Positions 8,261-18,076 are shown, numbered from the stretch's first letter. The stretch is 64,000 nt of DNA from Cyanobacteriota bacterium (GCA_019751815.1 JAIEMW010000004.1:415933-479932); one strand, 5' to 3'. The notes: generated from the sequence alone by a model not told the origin. Numbers and translations: made by a program.

Positions 8261-10393
8261 TTATCTCGAAATTTGGTTGGTGTTTTCCATGTTGATGATC
8301 CCTAAGGACTTCACTCTGACAGTGGGACCAATTTCGTTATAGGAAAGAATCGCGATTTGAGGCAGCGCTCGTTCAATCAAGCGTCTAAAAGGAAAACGAA
8401 TCGCTGCATTGCACAAAATCACGGGTTGAACACCAAAGTTGGTAATCGCTACCTCAACTTCACGGTTTAGCGCTTGGAACAGGTTCTGGGTAAAAACTGG
8501 GCTGATGGCCAGTCCTTTCCCGTCATCAACAAGGCCCTTTGCCATTTCCTCTTCAATTTCTGGCGCCAGGGATAAGATGGGCAGCTCTCCTGAGCCAGGA
8601 TCCTGGTGCTGTTTACAGATACTTCTGGAAAGAGCCATACGAACTTGTTCGGTCAAATAATCCGGATCTTTACTCACCCGGCAATGATAACTGAGTGACT
8701 CCAGAATACTAACCATATCTCGTACCGACACCCGTTCACGTAGTAGATTTTGCAATACCTGGTGAACCTCAGCCACACTCAACTGATCCGGGATCAGATC
8801 ATTGACCAGGCTTTCAGAAGTTTTCTTCGTGTTTTCCAATAAGTTTTGTAAATCTAGGCGACTGAAGATATCTGCCGAATTGCGTTTAAAAATTTCGGTC
8901 AAATGAGTGGACACCACCGCAGAGGCATTGACCACCGTATACCCATTGGCTTCTGCTTCTTCTTTTTGATCTTCTCCTATCCAAATCGCTGGCAGGCCAA
9001 AGGCGGGTTCTTTGGTCTCAATCCCTTGGATGGTCTCTTCATTGTCTGGATCCGTATTCATCGCCAGCCACATATCACTCATCACCTCGCCAGAATCAAT
9101 CGTGATACCGCGCAGTTTGAGATTATATTGATTGGGTGGCAGTTGAAGATTGTCTCGCACCCGAACAGAAGGCAGAACCAACCCAAATTCCAAGGCCATT
9201 TGTCGCCGAATTTGAGAAATTCTCTCCAGTAAGTCTCCACCCGAATCCACTTCTATCAAGGGCACCAAGCGATAGCCAATCTCAAGTTCGAGAACTTCAA
9301 CCTGCATCAGTTCCAAGATACTTTCTGTTGTCGCCTTTTTCCGTTTGGTATCCGTGGCTTCTTGTCGTTTATCGTCAGCCTCTTTATCCTGTTTCAGCTG
9401 CTCTGTTTTCTTGTTCTCTTGTACCAACAAGAACGAGCCGCCGCCTGCAATCGCTCCTATCACTAAAAAAGGTAAATTGGGGAGTCCAGGGACCAAGGCC
9501 ATGGTTAAAAATAGGCCGCCCACAATCCCGAGCACTTTGGGATTGGTAAACATCTGTGTGCCAATATCTTCTCCCAAAGAATGTTCTGTTGCGGACACCC
9601 GAGTGACCAAAATACCGGTAGCCACAGAAATAATCAGGGCAGGGATTTGAGAGACCAGACCTTCCCCTACGGTTAAAATCGTGTACGTCGCGGCAGCTTC
9701 ACCAATCGGCATTTTCAGCTGGACCACACCAATAATCAAGCCACCCACAATGTTAACAATAGTGATAATGATGGCGGCAATCGCATCCCCTTTCACAAAT
9801 TTGCTGGCACCATCCATGGTTCCGTAAAAGTCAGCTTCCTTTTGAATGGTCATCCGGCGGCGTTTGGCTTCTTTGTCATCAATCAGACCCGCGTTTAAAT
9901 CCGCATCAATGCTCAACTGCTTTCCTGGCATCGCATCCAAGGTAAAGCGGGCTGCCACTTCTGAAACCCGGCCAGCACCGTTGGTCACAACGATAAAGTT
10001 AATCACCACCAGGATGATAAATATCAGAAAACCCACCACAAAATTGCCGCCAATGACAAAGGAGCCAAATGAGTGAATGACTTGTCCGGCTTGGGCGTAT
10101 AGCAAAATCAATCGCGTGGAACTGACGTTAAGCCCCAAACGGAAGAGAGTGGCAATCAGCAGAATCGTAGGAAACGTTGAATACTGAAGGGCTTCGTTGG
10201 TATAAATCGTCACCAATAAAATGGTCAGCGAAAAGGCAATATTAATGGTCAGTAAAATATCCAGGATAACGGACGGCAGGGGCAGTAAAATCATCGCCAC
10301 AATCAGCACCATGCCCACCGCAAACAGTACGTCGTTGTGACGTAACAGTTGCTTCCAACTCATCGGCGATAGGGCTGCTTGTGGGGTTGCCAC
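8261..10393 (-). CDS. flhA: Flagellar export apparatus protein FlhA
   Basis: Main export-gate subunit of the flagellar type III secretion system, 710 aa, typical length. The N-terminal half has about eight membrane helices and the conserved FHIPEP-family loop AARFTLDAMPGKQLSIDAD with the following LIDDKEAKRRR segment. A charged linker rich in Lys/Glu (about 328-350) leads to the cytoplasmic docking domain. The start ATG is preceded by AGGAG. It lies fifth in the run fliP-fliQ-fliR-flhB-flhA, 33 nt after flhB. Confidence 0.97.
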   Translation of the reverse strand: MATPQAALSPMSWKQLLRHNDVLFAVGMVLIVAMILLPLPSVILDILLTINIAFSLTILLVTIYTNEALQYSTFPTILLIATLFRLGLNVSSTRLILLYAQAGQVIHSFGSFVIGGNFVVGFLIFIILVVINFIVVTNGAGRVSEVAARFTLDAMPGKQLSIDADLNAGLIDDKEAKRRRMTIQKEADFYGTMDGASKFVKGDAIAAIIITIVNIVGGLIIGVVQLKMPIGEAAATYTILTVGEGLVSQIPALIISVATGILVTRVSATEHSLGEDIGTQMFTNPKVLGIVGGLFLTMALVPGLPNLPFLVIGAIAGGGSFLLVQENKKTEQLKQDKEADDKRQEATDTKRKKATTESILELMQVEVLELEIGYRLVPLIEVDSGGDLLERISQIRRQMALEFGLVLPSVRVRDNLQLPPNQYNLKLRGITIDSGEVMSDMWLAMNTDPDNEETIQGIETKEPAFGLPAIWIGEDQKEEAEANGYTVVNASAVVSTHLTEIFKRNSADIFSRLDLQNLLENTKKTSESLVNDLIPDQLSVAEVHQVLQNLLRERVSVRDMVSILESLSYHCRVSKDPDYLTEQVRMALSRSICKQHQDPGSGELPILSLAPEIEEEMAKGLVDDGKGLAISPVFTQNLFQALNREVEVAITNFGVQPVILCNAAIRFPFRRLIERALPQIAILSYNEIGPTVRVKSLGIINMENTNQISR

Positions 10394-10426
10394 GTTAACA
10401 AGATCTCCTGTTTATGTTGATTACTG

Positions 10427-11515
10427 TTATACCCGTTTGGTTTTTGCTCGACGGCCCTTTTGCTTATTAAAGACAAACGCCAACACTTGTGCCACCCCCA
10501 CAAATAGTTCAGGGGGGATCATCGAATCCACTTCGACCAATTTATACAAAGCTCTGGCAAGCGGTTTATTTTCAACAATCGGTACATTGTGTTCTTTGGC
10601 CACTTCTCGAATTTTCATCGCAAAGTGATCCACCCCCTTGGCCACCACTTTGGGAGCCGGGCTGACATCGGGATCGTACTTAATGACAATCGAAAAGTGA
10701 GTCGGGTTAGTAATGACGACATCGGCTGTGGGTACAGAGGTTAATTGCCGCTTGCGGGTCATCTGTATCCCCATCTGGCGAATCCGGTGCTTGATCATGG
10801 GGTCCCCGTCACTGTTACGGCGTTCTTCTTTAATTTCTTGCTTACTCATCCGCATCTGTTTTTCAAACTCATAGCGCTGATAAAAAAAGTCTGCAACACC
10901 TAGCACCAAAAAAATCACCACAGACCAGACGGTAATTTCTTGCAATACGGTCATCAAAATACTCACGCTTCGCGAGAGATCATCGTATTTCCCCATTGCC
11001 ATCAGTTCCGACATATGTCCGTTCAGCAGCCAATAAGCAGCCATGGCAATAATCGTCATTTTCAATACCGCTTTGGCTGCTTCTATCACAGCACGCATCG
11101 AAAAGATTCGCTTAAAGCCTTGCAGAGGATTTATTTTTTCAAATTTGGGCTGAATCGCTTTAACTGTAAATAAAGGTTTTACCTGAATAATATTGCTGAG
11201 CGTGGCCATCACTGCCACACCGACAAAAAACGGGGCCACCAGTAAAAAGCATGTTTGCAACATACTGATCATTAATACATTCACTTCTGGTCGGCCAATA
11301 TGTGGATGCAACAATGCTTTGGTATATAGAGACTCGGTTGTACTCACCAAAGTGTTATAAGTATAAGGTCCGAAAAATCCCATAATCATCGTTGCTGTTG
11401 CCAGTACCACAGCCCCGTTTAAATCATTGCTTTTGGCAACTTGGCCTTGCTCTCTAGCATCTGCCAGCCGCTTCTGTGTTGGTTGTTCTGTTTTATCACT
11501 GGAACCACCCGACAT
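10427..11515 (-). CDS. flhB: Flagellar export switch protein FlhB
   Basis: Substrate-specificity switch of the flagellar export gate, 362 aa. Four membrane helices in the first ~220 residues follow the family's hydrophilic start DKTEQPTQKRLADAREQGQV. The cytoplasmic domain carries the autocleavage motif NPTH (about residue 270) in VVITNPTHFSIVIKY, so the usual self-cleavage between N and P is expected. It is 10 nt downstream of fliR and probably translationally linked. The C-terminal tail is Lys/Arg-rich. Confidence 0.97.
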   Translation of the reverse strand: MSGGSSDKTEQPTQKRLADAREQGQVAKSNDLNGAVVLATATMIMGFFGPYTYNTLVSTTESLYTKALLHPHIGRPEVNVLMISMLQTCFLLVAPFFVGVAVMATLSNIIQVKPLFTVKAIQPKFEKINPLQGFKRIFSMRAVIEAAKAVLKMTIIAMAAYWLLNGHMSELMAMGKYDDLSRSVSILMTVLQEITVWSVVIFLVLGVADFFYQRYEFEKQMRMSKQEIKEERRNSDGDPMIKHRIRQMGIQMTRKRQLTSVPTADVVITNPTHFSIVIKYDPDVSPAPKVVAKGVDHFAMKIREVAKEHNVPIVENKPLARALYKLVEVDSMIPPELFVGVAQVLAFVFNKQKGRRAKTKRV

Positions 11516-11525
11516 GGGTTACTCC

Positions 11526-12305
11526 TTATGCTTTATAAAGCACCATCACCTGCTGTATCAGCGAGGCATATTGCTTGGACAAAAAATCGAGGGTAAACGG
11601 CATCGCACTGGCAATTAGGGTAAGGCCTAAAATCACTTTTAACGGGAGTGCCACCATAAAAATATTCATTTGTGGATTGACTTTTGCCACAAAGGCCAGT
11701 CCCACCTCTGTGACAAATAAGACCCCCAGCACAGGAATACCCAAGTAAAAAGCCACCAAAAAAATATGAGAACTCAGGTCCAGATACCGCGCGGTAATTA
11801 ATTCCATAGACGGCCAAGGGTGTCCCAGGGGAATTAACTGAAAACTCCGGTTTAACGCCACAATGAGTCCGTGATGAATATTTAAATTCAGAAATAAAAT
11901 CGTCGCCGTCATGGCATACACCTGACTCAAAATAGGAATCTGAGTCCCGGTTTGTGGGTCCAATACGTTGGCAACAGAAATGCCCATCTGGACGCTTAAA
12001 TATTCCCCGGCCATCCGCACACCGGCAAACAGTAAATCAGCAGCAAACCCAATCAGAAAACCAATGCCCAATTCTTGAACGGCAAGCACTGTAAATTGAA
12101 TCACATCTTTCGGCACCACGTAGCTTTTGGCCGTTGCGTAAAACGGAAACAGTACCAACAAGACCCCAATTGAAAGACCAATTTTAACTTGTTGTGGAAT
12201 ACCTGTACCCGAGAAGACTGGCATTGCCAGAAACATTCCACTCACCCGAAACAGCATCAGGAAAAAAGTGATTACGGTTGGTACTGTGATTAAGCTAAGA
12301 TCCAT
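11526..12305 (-). CDS. fliR: Flagellar export protein FliR
   Basis: Integral-membrane component of the export gate that assembles with FliP and FliQ into the helical entry pore. The protein is 259 aa with about six hydrophobic helices and family segments such as FRVSGMFLAMPVFSG near the N terminus and LGLTLIASAMPFTLDFL near the C terminus. It sits between fliQ and flhB in the canonical fliPQR-flhBA order. Confidence 0.95.
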   Translation of the reverse strand: MDLSLITVPTVITFFLMLFRVSGMFLAMPVFSGTGIPQQVKIGLSIGVLLVLFPFYATAKSYVVPKDVIQFTVLAVQELGIGFLIGFAADLLFAGVRMAGEYLSVQMGISVANVLDPQTGTQIPILSQVYAMTATILFLNLNIHHGLIVALNRSFQLIPLGHPWPSMELITARYLDLSSHIFLVAFYLGIPVLGVLFVTEVGLAFVAKVNPQMNIFMVALPLKVILGLTLIASAMPFTLDFLSKQYASLIQQVMVLYKA

Positions 12306-12346
12306 CAGAAAAGATCTGTTCCTTATTGATTAATCTATTGTTGTCT

Positions 12347-12616
12347 CTAGTGGGTATATTGAATGAGGGAATTGAGTGTCTGTTGCGTGTAATCCACCAT
12401 CATTTGTAGCATCCAAGGGCCTGTTAAAATAATCACCACCATGGATGCCAAAATTTTAGGGACAAAGGTGAGTGTAGATTCTTGAATTTGTGTGACCGCT
12501 TGCAAAATCGAGATTAGCACCCCGACCACCAAGCTCACTACCAAGACAGGGGCTCCCAGCAGCAGCATCAGCCACAAGGTGTGTTGCATTAAATCGAGTA
12601 AAATCTTTTCAGTCAT
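12347..12616 (-). CDS. fliQ: Flagellar export protein FliQ
   Basis: A small pore subunit of the flagellar export gate, 89 aa, the usual size, with two membrane helices (about 14-38 and 50-75) and the family stretch SILQAVTQIQESTLTFVPK between them. It begins 4 nt after the fliP stop, which implies coupled translation. Confidence 0.96.
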   Translation of the reverse strand: MTEKILLDLMQHTLWLMLLLGAPVLVVSLVVGVLISILQAVTQIQESTLTFVPKILASMVVIILTGPWMLQMMVDYTQQTLNSLIQYTH

Positions 12617-12620
12617 CGTG

Positions 12621-13415
12621 CTAGTGGAACCCCATCACCAGTGCTTTACAAATTAAGCGCCATCCGTCTACCAACACAAAGAGAATAATCTTGAAGGGCA
12701 GAGCGATAGTCGCCGGTGGTAAAAAGAGCATCCCCATTGAAACCAAAATACTGGAGACAACCACATCGATAATTAAAAACGGTAAAAACACGACAAACCC
12801 AAGCGTAAAGCCGGTCTTAATTTCACTAATAATAAAGGCAGGAATCAACACATGGGTGGGCACTTCTAAACTATTCTGGGGTCTGGGTAATTTGGCCAAG
12901 GACTGAAAGAGTTCAATATCTTTTTGATCTGTTTGACGGAACATAAATACCCGCATCGGTTCTGTCGCTCTTTTTAAGGCCTCTTGTTGCGACATTTTTC
13001 CCGAAAGATAGGGTTGTAACCCGTCATTATTCATTTTTGTAAACGTTGGAGACATCACAAAAAACGTCAAAATTAAGGCCAAGCCCACAATAATTTGGTT
13101 GGGGGGTAATTGTGGCGAGCCAACGGCCTGGCGAACCAAGGACAGCACAATGACTATGCGCGTAAAAGCGGTGGTCATAATAAAGATGCTGGGCGCAAGC
13201 GTCAAAATGGTCAGTAAAATCATGACTTGCAGAGATTTGCTAACCTCTTGAGGGGAAGTGGCTTGACCCAGTTTAATATCCAAAGAAGGCAGTCCGCCCA
13301 CAGCCTGAGCCCATGTTGGCTGCAAACTTTGAAGCAAAAATGCCGCCGCAAGCAAGAGCACCACCGATAGCAAAACCACGCCGGTGCGCTTTCCAAGTTT
13401 TTTCACAAAATCCAT
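12621..13415 (-). CDS. fliP: Flagellar export protein FliP
   Basis: Core pore protein of the export gate. A cleavable N-terminal hydrophobic segment is followed by the conserved region VMILLTILTLAPSIFIMTTAFTR..VVLSLVRQ and the PPNQIIVGLALILTFFVMSP block. I chose the ATG that starts MDFVKKLGKR because it gives a normal signal peptide. A longer frame open to 13505 adds 30 hydrophilic residues. Neither start has a convincing Shine-Dalgarno sequence. First gene of the fliPQR-flhBA operon; the 290 nt upstream hold its promoter, not resolvable by eye. Confidence 0.92.
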   Translation of the reverse strand: MDFVKKLGKRTGVVLLSVVLLLAAAFLLQSLQPTWAQAVGGLPSLDIKLGQATSPQEVSKSLQVMILLTILTLAPSIFIMTTAFTRIVIVLSLVRQAVGSPQLPPNQIIVGLALILTFFVMSPTFTKMNNDGLQPYLSGKMSQQEALKRATEPMRVFMFRQTDQKDIELFQSLAKLPRPQNSLEVPTHVLIPAFIISEIKTGFTLGFVVFLPFLIIDVVVSSILVSMGMLFLPPATIALPFKIILFVLVDGWRLICKALVMGFH

Positions 13416-13663
13416 ATCAGCCAATGCCACAATATCCACAAATAACCACCTAATGTCATAATCCCGTTCCACTTTATTATGGCTGTATTTCCCCCCATCG
13501 TTCATCGTCCAATGTGTGGAAAGAGATCCGCGCTTTCTATTGACCCAATGGTCTAGATCTCTGGGGGAGTCTTTTTTGCAGCAAATCGCTGTTTAGCCTG
13601 TGAGGAAGGTGGGAATAACAAGAGAGACGGAGCTTTCTTGGTGTGTGATTTCAAGGCTATTTT

Positions 13664-13706
13664 CGGCCCCTGGCGACTTGAGTGGCGCAGGGGCCGCTCC
13701 GTTTTT
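13664..13706. terminator. GC-rich stem-loop next to the J-domain gene 3' end
   Basis: A perfect 9-bp inverted repeat, CGGCCCCTG (13664-13672) and CAGGGGCCG (13688-13696), with a T-run (13702-13706) on the plus-strand side. The U-tract is placed to stop plus-strand transcription, yet no plus-strand gene ends here. The minus-strand side, needed for the lpt/dnaJ operon, has an A-rich tail. It may insulate the fliP promoter or act poorly on both strands. Confidence 0.4.
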
Positions 13707-14904
13707 AAGAGACTAGCGGATCGGGATGAAGCTTTCGCAGTTCCCGGTACAGCTCTTGTTCTTTTCCTGAGAAGGTCTGAGGCAATTGAACCTGAACTGT
13801 CACAAAATGATCTCCCTTGCCAGCGGTGGTTTGTACCCCCATTTCTTTTAGGCGAAATGTTTTTCCAACAGGGGTAGAGGGCGGGATCGTCATTGAAACG
13901 GGACCGTTAATGGTCGGTACATTAATTTCTGCGCCAAGAACTAAGGTATGCACTTGCAGCATCAGCTCAGAATAGACATGCTGACCTTCCACACGCAGAG
14001 ACGAATCCACAGAAATTTTAATGACCAGAAAGAGGTCTCCACTTTCTCCGCCGCCGTAGCCTCGGCCGCCTTCTCCAGCGACTCTGACCTTAGACCCGTT
14101 TTTAACCCCGCCTGGAATGCGCACATCAATTTTTTTCAGCTTGATCAAAATCTTCTCGCCAACACACTGCTGACAGACGGCTCCGTTCAGTTTTCCGGTT
14201 CCAGAACAACGTTTGCAGATCTCGTTATGCTGCACGTTGACCGTTTTGACCACCCCATGCTCAGCTTCTTGGGGGAGCACTTGGGTCTCCACAGTGACGT
14301 CTTCTCCTCGCCGGTTCACTTGTTGACCGTGGAAGATATTACCAGCAGCACCGGTCTCTTGTTTGGGCTCATGATTGGCAGCCCGGGCCTCTTTTTTCCA
14401 GTCAGAAGCTCTTTCTGAACTAGCCGATTTCTCCTGTGCTTTTTTGGCCGGACCCGTTTTTGGCTTTTTTAAAAAAGAATCCACAAACTCATGAATCGAC
14501 TGAGTCTCTGGTTTTGGCTCTGATGTTCCAGCGGACTGTTTGTAAGCCGATTTGGCTGAAGCTGACGTTGAAGCCGCAGAGGCACCAGGGGTACTGCTGG
14601 GGCTAGGTGGTGGGGTCGCAGATTGGGTGGGCTTGCCTGGGGGGGAGTCTGGGTGCTTTTGTTTGGCTCTATTGGGATCCATCAAGCGTTGTAGTGATTG
14701 ATCGTACATCGCCTTTTTATCAGCAGAGCCCAGTATCTCGTAAGCTTCATTAATTTGCTTAAAGCGATCTTCGGCTTCTGGGTTCCCCGGATTCACATCT
14801 GGGTGGTACTGTCTGGCCAATTTTCGGTAGGCCGCCTTCACCTCATCAAGCCCCACAAAGGGCTCGAGCTGCAACACCAGATAGTAATTCTTTAAACCGG
14901 CCAT
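13705..14904 (-). CDS. dnaJ: J-domain (DnaJ-like) co-chaperone with a single zinc centre
   Basis: Hsp70 co-chaperone of 399 aa. The N-terminal J domain has HPD at residues 34-36 (RQYHPDVNPG). The usual Gly/Phe stretch is replaced by a ~150-residue Ser/Pro/Ala/Lys-rich linker. The central zinc region has only CKRCSGTG and CQQCVGEK (about 231-250), one four-cysteine site where canonical DnaJ has two. The C-terminal substrate-binding beta domains follow (KIDVRIPGGVKNGSKVRVAGEG and PTINGPVSMTIPPSTPVG). The start overlaps the end of the lptF-like gene by one base, so it is the last gene of the lpt operon rather than part of a dnaK locus. Confidence 0.88.
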   Translation of the reverse strand: MAGLKNYYLVLQLEPFVGLDEVKAAYRKLARQYHPDVNPGNPEAEDRFKQINEAYEILGSADKKAMYDQSLQRLMDPNRAKQKHPDSPPGKPTQSATPPPSPSSTPGASAASTSASAKSAYKQSAGTSEPKPETQSIHEFVDSFLKKPKTGPAKKAQEKSASSERASDWKKEARAANHEPKQETGAAGNIFHGQQVNRRGEDVTVETQVLPQEAEHGVVKTVNVQHNEICKRCSGTGKLNGAVCQQCVGEKILIKLKKIDVRIPGGVKNGSKVRVAGEGGRGYGGGESGDLFLVIKISVDSSLRVEGQHVYSELMLQVHTLVLGAEINVPTINGPVSMTIPPSTPVGKTFRLKEMGVQTTAGKGDHFVTVQVQLPQTFSGKEQELYRELRKLHPDPLVS

Positions 14905-16049
14905 TAGCCTCGCAGCAGCCCTTCTTTAAAGCGAATGAAGATTAACCCCAGACCGCTGACAATCAACAACGGTATCCAGGCGACCAACCATGCGGGTAGT
15001 AAGCTTAAGCCCGCCAAATTATTAGAGAAAGGCACCGTCACACTATAAACCAGCAAGAGAAACACACCCATGGTGAGTGAGTAATGCTTACTAGCCCGGG
15101 CTCTTTCCATACCGAGCAAGGCACCCAAAACCGCAAAAACCACAGAAGCAACGGGTAGCGTCAGTTTCTGATACAACCGGGCTGTGTAAAAGGACACATC
15201 CTGCAGCTGTCCCCCTTCCTTGAGTAGTGAAAGATATTTGTTGAGTGAGAGGAAATTCATATCCAAAGGCCTTACCCGGCTTACCCGTAATAGCTGATTT
15301 GGCTTGGGACTGGTCGTCACCCAGGTTTGGCGAAAATCTTGCACATCACGGTAGACGCCTTCGGTGTCCATACCATAACCTACCCCGTTCCATAATTGCC
15401 AGGCACCCACAGCGGGGTTCCATCTGCCGTATTTGGCTCGAACTATCCGAGAAAGCCGAGTACCGGATTGTGAAAAGGGACGGTAATAAAGCACAATAAA
15501 GTCTTGCAACCACCCTCCCTGACGGTAATGCTGCACTTGGCCAATCACCAGAAACTTTTCAATCCCCCCACTGGCATCTCGCTCCACAAAGGTAAAGTTC
15601 TCATCTTTCGGTTTTGTAATCCCCAACCCTTGAGAAAGCCTGTCTTTCAGCGGATTTGACCACGGGGTGATCGCCTCTTGGAAAAGGGCATGAACCCCCG
15701 CCCAAAGAATCCCCACACTTAAAATCGGGAGGAGCACCCGCTGCGGTGTGACCCCATGAGAGAGCATCGCGATCAACTCCCCATTCAGACTGAAACGTCG
15801 AAACAAAAAAATGGCCGAAAACAAAACAGCCAATGGAATAGATTGCTGCAGTGTCGCCGGAAGCTCAAGCAAAAAAAGCATCCCAACCTGAGAGATACTG
15901 GCTGTTCCAGTAAACATGGCATTAATCCACTTAAATAGTTTTTCAGGAGCCAGCCAAATAATGGTAAACATCAGCACCCCAAAGGCAACCACGGCAAACA
16001 TTTGGGAAAACAGATAACGGTCGAGAACTTTAATGGGTAGCGCTCTCAT
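14904..16049 (-). CDS. LptF/LptG-family LPS export permease
   Basis: Membrane subunit of the lipopolysaccharide export ABC transporter. The protein is 381 aa with three N-terminal helices (starting about 15, 55 and 95), a large periplasmic beta-jellyroll segment (about 120-270) and three C-terminal helices, the YjgP/YjgQ layout. Only one such gene is present here, so it may work as a homodimer or pair with a paralogue outside the window. It overlaps lptB upstream and the J-domain gene downstream by one base each, indicating tight operon coupling. LptF and LptG cannot be told apart by eye. Confidence 0.9.
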   Translation of the reverse strand: MRALPIKVLDRYLFSQMFAVVAFGVLMFTIIWLAPEKLFKWINAMFTGTASISQVGMLFLLELPATLQQSIPLAVLFSAIFLFRRFSLNGELIAMLSHGVTPQRVLLPILSVGILWAGVHALFQEAITPWSNPLKDRLSQGLGITKPKDENFTFVERDASGGIEKFLVIGQVQHYRQGGWLQDFIVLYYRPFSQSGTRLSRIVRAKYGRWNPAVGAWQLWNGVGYGMDTEGVYRDVQDFRQTWVTTSPKPNQLLRVSRVRPLDMNFLSLNKYLSLLKEGGQLQDVSFYTARLYQKLTLPVASVVFAVLGALLGMERARASKHYSLTMGVFLLLVYSVTVPFSNNLAGLSLLPAWLVAWIPLLIVSGLGLIFIRFKEGLLRG

Positions 16050-16768
16050 CAGAGTGTAAAGTCCTCTCCGAGGTAATATTGTCTGACCAAGGGATTTTGG
16101 GCCACATCCTCTGTTTCCCCACTATAGATGACTTTGCCGTCATGAATAATGTAAGCCCTATCGACAATGGAAAGCGTGGCCCTGGGGTTGTGATCGGTCA
16201 GCAACACCCCCAAACCTCGGTCCTTCAAGAGACAAATCAAGCGCTGAATATCCTGAATAGCAATCGGATCGATCCCTGTAAAGGGCTCATCCAACAGTAA
16301 ATACATGGGGTTAGCCGCAATGGCGCGGGCAATTTCCAGGCGCCGTCTTTCTCCCCCAGAAAGTTGAATCGCTTTGGCGTGAGCCAGTCGCTCAATCCCA
16401 AATTCTTTGAGCAATTGATGGGCGCGGTGTTTTCTCTCTTCTTGGCTCAAGGGTTGAAACTCTAGCACCAGCATCAAATTTTCTTCAACCGTCAGTTTCC
16501 TAAAAACGGAGGTCTCCTGCGGGAGGTATCCAATCCCTGCTTTGGCCCTTTCATGAATGGGTAATTTCCCAATTGGCTGATTTTCCAGGAGTACTTCCCC
16601 CTGATCCGGCTGAATAATCCCCACTACCGCGTAAAAAGAGGTGGTTTTTCCAGCCCCATTGGGGCCCAAAAGTCCCACCACCTCACCAGGATGTATTTCA
16701 AATGACACATTATTCACCACGGGTCGGCCGTCATACTGTTTATGCAAGTGGCGAATAGCAAGAACCAT
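16049..16768 (-). CDS. lptB: LPS export ABC transporter ATPase LptB
   Basis: Cytoplasmic ATPase that powers LPS extraction from the inner membrane. The protein is 239 aa with Walker A LLGPNGAGKTTS (about 33-44), Q-loop YLPQETSVFRKLTVEEN, signature LSGGERRRLEIARA, Walker B YLLLDEPFTGIDP and the switch His in LLTDHNPR. The ETSVFRKLTVEENL sequence after the Q-loop is characteristic of LptB. Operon order lptC/A-lptB-lptF fits. Confidence 0.95.
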   Translation of the reverse strand: MVLAIRHLHKQYDGRPVVNNVSFEIHPGEVVGLLGPNGAGKTTSFYAVVGIIQPDQGEVLLENQPIGKLPIHERAKAGIGYLPQETSVFRKLTVEENLMLVLEFQPLSQEERKHRAHQLLKEFGIERLAHAKAIQLSGGERRRLEIARAIAANPMYLLLDEPFTGIDPIAIQDIQRLICLLKDRGLGVLLTDHNPRATLSIVDRAYIIHDGKVIYSGETEDVAQNPLVRQYYLGEDFTL

Positions 16769-16803
16769 AGAATATCTGCCTTTGCGTGTTTAGAAGTGAC
16801 AAA

Positions 16804-17994
16804 TTAATAAAGCTGATCATCCGGGGGGGCGGATTTTGACTTAACACCGGCCTTTGCATTGACGGCGCCAGATCCCGAAGAAACTTTGGTATTTCCACCG
16901 GACGTTGGCTTTGGCTCGGTTTTGGTCGGGTCTTGCTTGGTCATAATTTTGGTTTTTACGTTACCCACGGCATCAAAATGCTTTGGGGTGGTGGTAATCG
17001 TAATCACGTCGGCTGTAATCTTACGATCAGAGGTCACAATCGTAGAGCGACCGGTTAGAATAACCCGGTCCACTTGTCCGTTCTTGAGTTTAAACGTGGC
17101 TTTGGGACCATCTGTCTTGTAGTCATCATAAAAAATACGGACATTCCCGCTAGAAAGTACGGTGTCAGAAAGCTTGTCATACTGCTGATAGTCCGAAAAA
17201 ATGGTCATTGGCCTTGCTGGTGTTGCGGTTGGCTTTTCTGAAGCAGCGGCAGAGGCAGCTTTTTGCTGCTTTACGAAGGAGCGAACATTTTGTTCTGCAA
17301 TCATATTGCCCGATTCCATCATCACGGTTATTTTTTGACCGCGGACCTCACTGCCCCGTTTCTCAATACGAGCCCCCCCTTCAAATACAGCCTTTTTCGC
17401 CTTTCCGGTAATAGGATCCATCCACAGGGTAGCCGTTGGACTATATGTTGTCGTCTCTAATTGATGCACAATCACATTACCGTTGGCTGTCACCATTTTG
17501 GCATTGTTATCAAATCTCTGTTTATCAGCCTTCACGGTAATCGGATTTGCCGCAACAGTTGTGACATAAGAACTCGTATCTCCTTCGGCACTGAGCGCAT
17601 TCTCCAACAAGTGCACCCGAATGATCTTACCGTCCAAAGTGTCTTCTTTTTTAGTAATGGGATCAATTCGCTTGCCATGAGGCTCATTATAAAAGTTTGC
17701 CAGCGCTGGATTGCCTTGCTCATCTAAGTCAATGGTAGCCTCCAGGCTTTTTATTCGGTAATTTTTATAGGCGACATTGACATGACCGATTAAGAAAGAC
17801 TGGTGTTTCTGGGTATCATAGGTCTGATGATCAGAGGCCATATTCACTTCATTAATGGGCAGCCCCGTTGCACTCATCGCAACTGGCTGGGAAAACACCA
17901 GGACGAGCAAAAAGAGGGTACCAGCAAGACTTCCAAGCTGGCAGGCATGCTGCTGGAATAAGGGACCAGGGCTCTGAGAATCAAAAAAACGCAT
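16804..17994 (-). CDS. OstA/LptA-LptC-like periplasmic LPS transport protein
   Basis: A secreted or anchored periplasmic protein of ~397 aa with an N-terminal hydrophobic segment (about 20-45) and repeated short beta-strand units of the OstA/LptA jelly-roll type. Examples are HQTYDTQKHQSFLIGHVNVAYKN, KADKQRFDNNAKMVTANGNV and SDYQQYDKLSDTVLSSGNVRIFYDDY. The length suggests that LptC-like and LptA-like parts are joined, forming the periplasmic bridge for LPS. It is the first gene of the lpt operon. A TTG six bases upstream of the chosen ATG could also be the start. The C-terminal ~50 residues are Lys/Thr/Pro-rich low-complexity sequence. Confidence 0.8.
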   Translation of the reverse strand: MRFFDSQSPGPLFQQHACQLGSLAGTLFLLVLVFSQPVAMSATGLPINEVNMASDHQTYDTQKHQSFLIGHVNVAYKNYRIKSLEATIDLDEQGNPALANFYNEPHGKRIDPITKKEDTLDGKIIRVHLLENALSAEGDTSSYVTTVAANPITVKADKQRFDNNAKMVTANGNVIVHQLETTTYSPTATLWMDPITGKAKKAVFEGGARIEKRGSEVRGQKITVMMESGNMIAEQNVRSFVKQQKAASAAASEKPTATPARPMTIFSDYQQYDKLSDTVLSSGNVRIFYDDYKTDGPKATFKLKNGQVDRVILTGRSTIVTSDRKITADVITITTTPKHFDAVGNVKTKIMTKQDPTKTEPKPTSGGNTKVSSGSGAVNAKAGVKSKSAPPDDQLY

Positions 17995-18076
17995 GCCCAA
18001 GGGTATATCATAAACAGACCCGCCAAGCGCGCAGATTCATCGCCTTATTGGCATGTCTTTACGGATATGTTTGCTT

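Noticed and set aside
13948..14418. 156-aa plus-strand frame opposite the J-domain gene
   Set aside because: Mirror frame of a GC-balanced real gene; no ribosome site and no family resemblance.
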